Source: Chloroflexota bacterium
GTDB taxonomy: Bacteria > Chloroflexota > Dormibacteria > Dormibacterales > Dormibacteraceae
Length of the DNA stretch: 18,194 bases
Direction of reading: 5' to 3'
Assembly (NCBI GenBank): GCA_005880755.1
Contig: VBGV01000048.1
Location: forward strand, 1 to 18,194
Every line of letters starts with the position of its first letter. The stretch's first letter is position 1. Positions 1 through 7,699 of the stretch are shown in pieces. The notes beneath the pieces were generated by a model. That model had not been told where the DNA came from and searched no databases. It saw nothing but the letters and a program-made list of their open reading frames with translations. The position numbers and the translations under genes are program-made.

Positions 1-1
1 C

Positions 2-3000
2 GCCACCGCTGCTTGCGTTGACGTCCGGATTGACCAGGAGCGACCACGCGAACGGGTCGCCGACGCCGCGGAACAGCGCCACCTCGTGGCTGGAGCTCGA
101 GCTCTCTGCGTTGACGACGCCGACGTACACGGCGGTGTCGGCACCGGTGTCGTGAACCCCCAGCCGAATGTTCACCGTCTGGCCAAGGAGGCTCTGTGCA
201 AAGGCCAACGGTCCGTGCGGGAAGACGGTGTTGGCAGCCAGCGTGAGCGTGAAGGTCGTCGCAAAGTTGACCCCTCCGATCGCAGCCGGTCCGTTCGGGA
301 CAACGTTGATGACGGTCACGAACTCCTTCGTTGGCTCTACGTCGATGGAGAACGCGTCGTTCGCGAGCGGCGCGACGCCGCCGTTCGTGCCAAACGTGAG
401 TTGGTTGACGTTTGCTCCCGCGGCGCTGACGACCCCCGTCGCGGGTGAGGCCCAGTTCCCGGCACGGCCGGTCACGTTTTGAGTGCTGATCCAGTTGATC
501 GCCGTCCCAAAGGTCCGGCCACTGCTCACCAGATTCCAGGTGGTGCCGATGTCCTTGCTTTGGTAGAGCCCCCGGCCGGCGATCGCGGTGAACAGCCAGT
601 CGGCGTGCGCGGGATCGCCGACGAGGTCGAGCCCATCGCCGGCCAGCAGGCCCGATGCCCCATCGCCCGAAATCCGATAAAAGCTGACGCCGCCATCGGT
701 ACTTCGCCACACGCCGCGGTTGGCGCCGCCCTTCGTCGCGACCAGCAGCAGGTTCCCCCGAACGACGACATTGGTCACGAACAGGCCGTTCAGATCGGTC
801 GCGCCAAGCGACTTCCACGTCGTTCCACCATCTGTCGTCATGAGGAGGCCCTTCTGCGGGCTTCCGACCGAGGACAAGTTGCTCGCATCGCCAATGCCGG
901 CGACGAGGGTGTTGTAGCTCGGGTCCGTCGAATCAAGCGCGAGGGCGCTGATCGACATCTGCGGCCCGAGGTCGAGAAGCGGCTTCCAGTGAGGTCCGCC
1001 GGCCGTACCGCTCAAAGCATCGGTCGTCTTCCAGACGCCGCCGTTGACCGTCGCGATCCAAATCGTCCCAGCCAGCAGCGGGCTGGTCACGATCGCCGAG
1101 ACGGCGCCAGACGAGGTCGGGACGTTCGGATCTACGTTGGTAAGAGGCGCGGGACCCTGCGGTACGAAGTTCGGAGCGCCGAACAGCGACACCTTGGCGG
1201 TGATGGTGCCACCACTAATAATCGGGTCAGAAACCAGGAAGCCGGGCGTCAGACCCTGCGCCACTGCCGCGTCGTCGAGCGCCTTTTGGACGTCATTCGC
1301 GACGTCTGAGAACTTGCCGTTCGATGCTTTGGGGTTGACAAGAATGTTGGTCAGCGCCGCGAACGGGCTCGAGTTGGTCAGCTTGGCGGCTGTGGGCGTC
1401 AGCGCGTCGACGTGCATTCCGCTGAGCGACCCCGTGAACTGCACGTGGTAGCCGTCGCCGGCGGCCGTGACCAGCACGTTGCCGCACGCACCGCCACAGA
1501 CGAGCCCGAGCGCGGACTTGACGGCATTGTCGATAGCGTCCTGGACGTTGCCGGCGCCGCCAGTGGCGGCTGCCTTGAACGACAGCCCAGGAGTCGTCGC
1601 GGTGACGCGTTTCGGCTGATTGGGCAGGTTGCCCGCCGTCGGATTGCCGTGACTGCCGTCGTCGGTGAAATTCGTGGCGTTGGTCTCGAAGAATCCGTTC
1701 GGCTGGCCGTCGATGGTGCGCCTGTAGACCCGGTACTTCGTGAACTTGGTCGACCCGATCCAGAGCAAGACCACCTGACCGTTCGCCGCCAGCGTCGCTG
1801 ACGCCTCGTTGGACGCGCTGCTTTCGCCAGAGGCAGTGATGCCTGTGACTGAATAGAAGTAGTCGCCGATCGGAAGGGTGCCGCCCGCGTTGTTTGCGGC
1901 TGCCGTCAAGTGGAGCGGCACCAAGTCCGCGGCAAACGTCAGCGTGTACGTCCCACCAGTCGCGTCCACAAGGCGGACCGTCTGGTCGCTGTCCTGCGCC
2001 GTCAATGTGTCGGTGTCCCAGAGCTGGAGCGCCGGGACGTTGCTGCGGCGAAGACCATTTACAAAAGCGATCGTGTAGCTGGACCCGCTCCTGGCGACGG
2101 TGACGTTGTCGTTGCCGCCGTTCTTGCCGATACCGGGCAGCGCAACGAGCGCGGCTTCTATCGCGGCCGAGTCGTCGCCGCCTGTGGACTGGATGCATGG
2201 GTTGGGCACCGTACCCGGACACACGGCCGTCCGCTCGTTGGCGGCTATCGTGCCGTTCGACTGGCCGTTGGCGTCGACGTCGTAGGCGAGGCGGAGGCTG
2301 CCGCCGATGGCGCCATTGATGGTCAGGACCTGGACCTCATTGCGCGCGATCAGGGTCGAGGCCTGGAGCAGGGTCATCTTCTTGTTGCCGAGCGTCGCTC
2401 CCTGGAAGGTGACGTCGAAAGTGCCGGCGGTCGGCCCGGGATCGACGTGGACGTTGCCGATACCGATGTTCGAGAGGCCCTCCAGGAAGCTCTGGACGCT
2501 GCCCGCGCCATTGGCCGGCGCGTTGAAGGGGATCGGGTCTGACGACCTGGTGCGGTTCTGGGGGTCGGTGAAGGTCAGCGAGAAGTTCCCGGCTGCAGGC
2601 GCCGTGATGCGCTGCTTGTCGTTCTGGAGGGGAGCGACGGCTGAGCCGACTGTGACCGAGGCCACGTTGAGGGCGGCGCTGGCTGACATGAAGAGCAGCG
2701 CGCTGTGGGCGGCCTTGCCTTTGAAGGTGACCATATACGCGGTGCCTTCCGGCTTGACCGAGGCCGTGACACCGACGTTGCCCGAGTCGGCAACCTGGAG
2801 CGTCGTCTTGACAGCCGCATCCAGCGCACCAGCGACCTCCGACGGGAGGGCGTTGAACCCGATCGCCGACGTCGTGGTGCTGGACGCCGCCATTGCGCTC
2901 GCGTTGGGCACATTGGCGGCCGTCAGGGCCAGGCCAAAGTCGGTGAACGTTGCGGTCGCTGAACCCACCTGCCGGTATCCCGTTTGGCTGCCGGCGGCGC

Positions 3001-6000
3001 CCTTGGCCCGGTAGACCCGGTAGTCGCTCGCGCCGGGTACCGCCGTCCAGTCCAACTTGATGCTGCCCTTCTCCGGCACGACGACCGACTGCTCGGTCGA
3101 GGGAAGAGACTCGACACCGCCGATCATCGCGGTGACTTTGTAGAAGTAGATATCCGCCGCTAGTGTGGTGGTGCCGTCGTCGAGAGCCGAAGCAATCACG
3201 TTGAGCGGATTCCGCTGGTAGTTGAAGGTCAGGGTGTACGAGCCGCCGGCGGCGCGAACATCAACCTCCTGCACTTCGTTGGCAGTCGCACTGCCGTTCG
3301 TCCCAGGACTGACACCCACGGACACCCCGCCTTCGTCGCGAGTCGAGGGTTGCGGCACGTCCAGCTTTCCGTCCTGGGTCGGCAGAACCACGACCGCGGC
3401 CGACTTCGTGAGTACCGTGCTGAACGTCGCGGTTCCCTTGAGGATGCCGGTGGCCTGCACGCCCTTGAGTCCGGCTGGGTCGACGAGCGGGCCCACGTCG
3501 GTCCCGGCGAGGGCTCCCTGGAACTCGACCACTACACCGTCGCCGTCCGTGTTCACGTTGGCCGCGACCCCACCGGAACCGACGTTGTTGAGCGCACGCA
3601 ACGCGCTCTGCACGCTGCCCGCGAGCGTCGTCATGTCGATGACGAAGGTCGTCGGATCGGCCGGCACGGTGATCGGGTCACTCGTCTGACCGCCGAACGT
3701 GAGGGTGAAGCTCCCGCCGGTCACGTTCTGCGGCGTCAGCTGCTGCTTTTCGTTGCGCGGCTCCAGCTGGCTAGCATCGGCCGTGAGCGGGGTGACGTCG
3801 CCGAGTGACTTATCGAAGGTGATCGTGTAGATGTCGCCGCCCGGGTTGGTCGCCTTGGAAACAGTGACGTTTCCGCCAAGACCGCTGATGACTGCGAGCT
3901 TGGTCTGGAAGGTGTCCTTGTCCGCGCCCACATCGATCGGGTCAGATTGGCCGCTCGTGCCAAGGGTGAGGCGGAACTTCTCGCCCGACCCGCTGTGAGA
4001 ACGCACGCTGACAACCTGGATCTCGCCGACGGTGTTCATGACTCCCGGCCGCAAGGTGCTGATCGAGATCGACTTGCCCCCCTGCTGCACGGTGCTGACC
4101 TCGACGCGCGGTCCGGGATCGGCGATCTGCGGGCCGACGTCCAGGTTTTGGCTGGGGCTGAGGTCGATTCCGAATGTCGCCTGGGCGAGCAAGTTGGCGA
4201 TCGGGATGATGTCGCCACTCGCGTGAATCCCGGCCAGGTCGCCGAGGCTGGCACCGAAGTCGACGTTGAAACCACCAGCCGCCGCGATCCGCTTGATCGC
4301 GTTGGTGGCGATGCCCATCAGATGGACCGAGTAGTACGTCGTGGTCCCAGTCGATGCGTCGGTGACGGTCGCCTTGGTGGCCGTGGCGCTGCCGCCGGTG
4401 GGCAGGATATCGCCCAGCTTGCCCGCGAGGGTCGGGCCGTCAAGGCTGCTCGTGAGGCCGTCGCTGACGTGGAGCAGGCCGTTGCTGTCCGGGTAGGCGA
4501 GCCAGAACTTGCCGGCTGAGGCCGGGACCACGATCTCCTGGACCGTGCCGTTGTTCGTGAGACCGGTAAGGCCGGTTGAGTCGACGACCAGGACGGGGAT
4601 CGGACGGTTGCCAAGGCCCGTGTTCTGGAACGTGATCGTGAAGCTGCCCGGGGGGGCGCTGCTCGGGGCAGCCGCCGCTACGCATACATAGGACGAGGGG
4701 CCGCATCCGGTGCCGCCTCCAATGTGAGCCAGGTTCTTGAGGGCGGCCTGGATCGTCGTCGCGTCTGCAGTAGAGACGGCGATGTCGCCCGTGAACTCGC
4801 GCGCGGTTACCGAACTCGCGGAAGGAACCGAACCCGCGGTACCGGCATTGAACCCGTCTGTGAAGGACGTGTCAGTACCGGGCGACTCGATCACCGTCGT
4901 CTTGGTGGCGTCGTTTTCGGCACCAAGCTGGGTGCTTCGGTACACGCGGTAGCCGATTGCGCCGGCGACGCTGGTCCAGGTCAGCGTCACCATGCCGCCG
5001 CTGGAGGCCATCGCCGACATCTCGTTCGAGGCCAGGGTCTCGCCCGCCGCTGTAATCGCGGTGACCTTGTAGTAGTAAGTGGTGCCGCTAGCAGCGCCAG
5101 CCGCGCTCGTCAGGTGCGGCGTGACCTGATACGTGAAGCCGAGCCGGTAGTTGCCACCGGTGGCGTTGCCGACCGTAAGAAGCTGGACCGCGTTATGCGT
5201 GCTGTCGCCCGCCACGGTGGTCGAAACCGTCGTGACAGGTCCTGTGATGACGTCCACCGCGCTGCCGATGCCCAGCACGCGTTCGAAGCTGAAGTTGAAG
5301 GTCAGGATCTTTTTGGTGGTGTCCCAGTTGACCGTGAGCGTGTGCAGAGGCAGACCGAGGGCGGCGTTGAGGCGGTCGAGGAAGCCCTGGATGCTGTCGA
5401 AGTTGAGGTCGTCGAAGTCGACCTTGCCGTCTCCGTTGGCGTCCGGGTGCGTAGAGTCGCCGCTCTTGAACAGCGGATCCAGGATCTCGTGCTTGAACGC
5501 CCGGGCGTAATCGAGCGCGCTCCCGATGGTCACATGGGTGAACGGGATTGTGGTCTGCAAGACCTGCTGGTTCGCCATGCTGGTCAGGAAGTCGGCCAGC
5601 TGACCCAGCATCCCAAGGATTTCGTTCGGGCCCGCATTGCTGAAGTTCTTAAGCAGATCCACGCCAGGAGCAGAGGTGCTCTTGAAGTCCACCCCAGGCA
5701 CGCTCGGGCCGCTGTCACCGAAGACCGAGGGCAACGTCAGCGTCAGGACTCCTGACAGCAGGGCGCTGCTGTTAGTGACGTTGACGCCGGTCCCGATATC
5801 GACATTGATGTTGATCGGGCCTGGGGTCGACGTGGTCACCGCGGCATTGAAGTTCGAAGGCGTCAGGTCGCTCGCCGTCAGCGGGCCCGTCGTCGTGGGT
5901 TTGATCCGGAGATTGGCCCCGAACGCGAGCGCATCGCCTGATGTGTTGAAGGTGAATGAGGCTGAGAGCAGCGCCAGCTTGAGTAGTGCCTTCCAGGGGA

Positions 6001-7699
6001 AGGTCGCGCCGGGGGGCGGAATGCTCAAGTTGAACCCTGCGTCGAGCTGCAGGCCAGGCGCCAAGAACGGAGAAGTCGGGACTGCGGGGCCCTCGTTACC
6101 TGTTGGGACACCGATCGTCAGGCCGGTGATGGAGAGATTGGCGGCAACGCGGACCTGCACCGGCTGGCCCGTCGCGGCGTCGGTGAGCTTGATCCCAAAC
6201 TTATCGGCCGAGGGACCGAGGTCGAGCGAATAGCTGCGGTTGTAGTTGAAGCTCGGCACCGAGACGTTGATCGCTGGGACCAGCGTCGAGCCGATCGCGA
6301 CGGAGCCGCTGGAGAAGGTGAAGCTGAGCGGCGGCGGCAGCGAGATCTGGTTGAGCGCCGCGACGATGTTGCTCAGCGTCAGGCTGGCACTTATGTTGTC
6401 GATGGCTCCGGTCGCCTGCGCCGCCAGTTTGTTGAAGCTCTCGGCAAGCTTCACGATCTTGCCGAGACCGGACTCGAGCCCGGTCGCCCGGTCAAGGAAA
6501 GGGATTCCGTTGTTCAGCTGCTGGGCGTTGGTCGAGATCGCTGAGACGTAGGTGGCCAGTTGGTTGATGAGACTGTCGAGCGCGGCCTGGAGTCCGGACC
6601 CATAAGCGAAGTCGATGTGGTAGTCGGCCAGAGCCTTGGGGCCGGCGATGGTGACTATGTCAGTCCCATCGCTGATCGTGCTGCCCGAAATCGTTAATTT
6701 GTGGCTGTTGCCGCTGAAGTCGAGGGTAGCGACGCTCCCGGTCCCAGTGCTGCCCTGCACAGTCGGCGTGCCGAAGCCATCGGGAAGCGAGAAAGTGACG
6801 GCGCCAGAGAACTGGTGCGCGTCGAACGTCGGCGACGACAGCGAGCTGGTGCTCAGCTGGACGAGACCGACGTGCGCGAGAGTGATGGACTGGGCGTTCG
6901 TCGTGGCGGTCGGGTCGGCGTCGATTCCCAGTGTTCCGCTCGCGGGCGACCCGCTCACCGTCACGTTGACCGCGCGGCTCACCGAGATGATCGCGTTGCC
7001 GGCGCCCTCGATCGAGAGCGCGCCGGTGTAAGTGCTGAGCGCCCCGACGATGAGCGTGTCGCCGGAGAGCAGGGTGACGCTGACCGTGTCGCCATCAGTC
7101 GTCAACGTCGCGCTGCAGGTGCCGCAGCCGCCGATCGAGACCATCTTGGTCGTGCCGTCATACGTCAGCGTGTAGGTGGTGTCCGTCGCGCTCGCGCCGA
7201 TGGCGGGATCGGCGGCCACGTAGTCGCTGAAGTGCGGCAGGGCCGCGCTGATGGTGTGTGCGGTCCGATCGATCGTCGAAGGGAGCGCGGTCGCGGTGCC
7301 GTCTGGAGCGACGTAGTAGATCGAGGTCGGAGCCGCTCCCGCCGGGTTGTAGTGGATAGTCAGGGTCGGCATGCTGCCGAACGAGGAAATCGATTCGCCG
7401 CTGACGGTGTCGATTGCGCTCAGGCTGAATGTGGCCGAGCGAGCCACTATGCCGCGCGCGGGTACGGCGCTCCTTGGGGCCACCGCCACGGCCAGCCCAC
7501 CGGCCACGCTGCCGGGGGCGAACGTGACACTGGCGCTGCCGTCGGCGCTGGCTACGGAGCCACCGCTCGAAGTGACGACGGTCGGCGGCGTCAGGGTGGC
7601 GATGAGCGTGCGGGTGTTGGTGACGATGAGGCTCGGGTCGAGCTGGACGACCTGGTAGGCATACGTCAGGCCCACGATCAGGTCGGTGTCGTCAAACAC
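2..7699 (-). CDS. Giant multidomain surface/secreted protein, downstream fragment (runs off left edge)
   Basis: This frame is open from about 7834 to the left edge with no stop. Credible coding begins near GTG 7697-7699, because upstream of it the frame reads as Arg/Pro-rich shadow. Residues counted from there: 1-25 are the C-terminal half of an FN3 domain (FDDTDLIVGLTYAYQVV). Residues 44-155 are a ZU5-like domain (GGSVASADGSASVTF, ending LPHFSDYV). Residues 156-335 are beta-rich. Residues 340-450 and 717-830 are two related amphipathic modules starting IPFLDRATG and IPFTHVTIG; the second holds a calcium-loop motif, DANGDGKVDFDDL (5405-5445). Residues 835-2106 are eight diverged repeat modules. 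From about 2210 there is an Asp-box beta-propeller (KTTDALSG, TTDGGTTW, STDGGVSF, SKDIGTTW). The role is probably adhesion or matrix; no catalytic motif was recognised. There is no start codon with a ribosome site, and the first in-frame ATG is about 100 codons in. It is most likely the continuation of the 7692-11447 ORF after a frameshift. Total function is unknown. Confidence 0.8.
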   Translation of the reverse strand, partial: MFDDTDLIVGLTYAYQVVQLDPSLIVTNTRTLIATLTPPTVVTSSGGSVASADGSASVTFAPGSVAGGLAVAVAPRSAVPARGIVARSATFSLSAIDTVSGESISSFGSMPTLTIHYNPAGAAPTSIYYVAPDGTATALPSTIDRTAHTISAALPHFSDYVAADPAIGASATDTTYTLTYDGTTKMVSIGGCGTCSATLTTDGDTVSVTLLSGDTLIVGALSTYTGALSIEGAGNAIISVSRAVNVTVSGSPASGTLGIDADPTATTNAQSITLAHVGLVQLSTSSLSSPTFDAHQFSGAVTFSLPDGFGTPTVQGSTGTGSVATLDFSGNSHKLTISGSTISDGTDIVTIAGPKALADYHIDFAYGSGLQAALDSLINQLATYVSAISTNAQQLNNGIPFLDRATGLESGLGKIVKLAESFNKLAAQATGAIDNISASLTLSNIVAALNQISLPPPLSFTFSSGSVAIGSTLVPAINVSVPSFNYNRSYSLDLGPSADKFGIKLTDAATGQPVQVRVAANLSITGLTIGVPTGNEGPAVPTSPFLAPGLQLDAGFNLSIPPPGATFPWKALLKLALLSASFTFNTSGDALAFGANLRIKPTTTGPLTASDLTPSNFNAAVTTSTPGPININVDIGTGVNVTNSSALLSGVLTLTLPSVFGDSGPSVPGVDFKSTSAPGVDLLKNFSNAGPNEILGMLGQLADFLTSMANQQVLQTTIPFTHVTIGSALDYARAFKHEILDPLFKSGDSTHPDANGDGKVDFDDLNFDSIQGFLDRLNAALGLPLHTLTVNWDTTKKILTFNFSFERVLGIGSAVDVITGPVTTVSTTVAGDSTHNAVQLLTVGNATGGNYRLGFTYQVTPHLTSAAGAASGTTYYYKVTAITAAGETLASNEMSAMASSGGMVTLTWTSVAGAIGYRVYRSTQLGAENDATKTTVIESPGTDTSFTDGFNAGTAGSVPSASSVTAREFTGDIAVSTADATTIQAALKNLAHIGGGTGCGPSSYVCVAAAAPSSAPPGSFTITFQNTGLGNRPIPVLVVDSTGLTGLTNNGTVQEIVVPASAGKFWLAYPDSNGLLHVSDGLTSSLDGPTLAGKLGDILPTGGSATATKATVTDASTGTTTYYSVHLMGIATNAIKRIAAAGGFNVDFGASLGDLAGIHASGDIIPIANLLAQATFGIDLSPSQNLDVGPQIADPGPRVEVSTVQQGGKSISISTLRPGVMNTVGEIQVVSVRSHSGSGEKFRLTLGTSGQSDPIDVGADKDTFQTKLAVISGLGGNVTVSKATNPGGDIYTITFDKSLGDVTPLTADASQLEPRNEKQQLTPQNVTGGSFTLTFGGQTSDPITVPADPTTFVIDMTTLAGSVQSALRALNNVGSGGVAANVNTDGDGVVVEFQGALAGTDVGPLVDPAGLKGVQATGILKGTATFSTVLTKSAAVVVLPTQDGKLDVPQPSTRDEGGVSVGVSPGTNGSATANEVQEVDVRAAGGSYTLTFNYQRNPLNVIASALDDGTTTLAADIYFYKVTAMIGGVESLPSTEQSVVVPEKGSIKLDWTAVPGASDYRVYRAKGAAGSQTGYRQVGSATATFTDFGLALTAANVPNASAMAASSTTTSAIGFNALPSEVAGALDAAVKTTLQVADSGNVGVTASVKPEGTAYMVTFKGKAAHSALLFMSASAALNVASVTVGSAVAPLQNDKQRITAPAAGNFSLTFTDPQNRTRSSDPIPFNAPANGAGSVQSFLEGLSNIGIGNVHVDPGPTAGTFDVTFQGATLGNKKMTLLQASTLIARNEVQVLTINGAIGGSLRLAYDVDANGQSNGTIAANERTAVCPGTVPNPCIQSTGGDDSAAIEAALVALPGIGKNGGNDNVTVARSGSSYTIAFVNGLRRSNVPALQLWDTDTLTAQDSDQTVRLVDATGGTYTLTFAADLVPLHLTAAANNAGGTLPIGDYFYSVTGITASGESSASNEASATLAANGQVVLLWIGSTKFTKYRVYRRTIDGQPNGFFETNATNFTDDGSHGNPTAGNLPNQPKRVTATTPGLSFKAAATGGAGNVQDAIDNAVKSALGLVCGGACGNVLVTAAGDGYHVQFTGSLSGMHVDALTPTAAKLTNSSPFAALTNILVNPKASNGKFSDVANDVQKALDDAAVAQGLTPGFLVSDPIISGGTITAKVSLFGAPNFVPQGPAPLTNVDPNVPTSSGAVSAIVTSPLLAGTIWIATVNGGVWKTTDALSGTAGGPHWKPLLDLGPQMSISALALDSTDPSYNTLVAGIGDASNLSSVGSPQKGLLMTTDGGTTWKSLGATDLNGLFVTNVVVRGNLLLVATKGGANRGVWRSTDGGVSFYRISGDGASGLLAGDGLDLVGDPAHADWLFTAIAGRGLYQSKDIGTTWNLVSSGRTFGTAINWISTQNVTGRAGNWASPATGVVSAAGANVNQLTFGTNGGVAPLANDAFSIDVEPTKEFVTVINVVPNGPAAIGGVNFATTFTLTLAANTVFPHGPLAFAQSLLGQTVNIRLGVHDTGADTAVYVGVVNAESSSSSHEVALFRGVGDPFAWSLLVNPDVNASSGG
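1379..5194 (-). repeat. Array of eight diverged protein repeat modules (NEVQ...GGxYTLTF type)
   Basis: These lie within the giant ORF. Each module opens with a variant of NEVQ-x-V, a GG(S/T)(F/Y)xLTF strand, a helix like VQSALRALNNVG, a strand GNVxV and a closing strand xVxFxGxLAG. Approximate copies: 4558-5194 (NAVQ), 4380-4557 (GTVQ, degenerate), 3762-4030 (GEIQ), 3460-3754 (NEKQ), 2665-3280 (NEVQ), 2354-2622 (NDKQ), 2003-2341 (NEVQ) and 1379-1995 (SDQT). The three long copies (4558-5194, 2665-3280, 1379-1995) carry an FN3-like domain inserted after the LTF strand. Similar modules occur in very large surface proteins of environmental bacteria, from memory of the family type rather than a search. 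Similarity is at the protein level; the DNA has diverged. Confidence 0.7.

Noticed and set aside
4724..5755. Long open frame on the plus strand opposite the giant gene, like others at 479-1309, 2307-3014, 5637-6233 and 6701-7828
   Set aside because: Their translations are Arg/Ala/Val-rich, with no domains or signals, and are antisense to a frame with clear FN3, repeat and Asp-box motifs. GC-rich DNA routinely gives such shadows.
7692..7699. Programmed ribosomal frameshift joining the two giant ORFs
   Set aside because: There is no clear slippery heptamer, and about 34 residues of the FN3 fold are absent from either frame, so slippage alone would not restore the domain.
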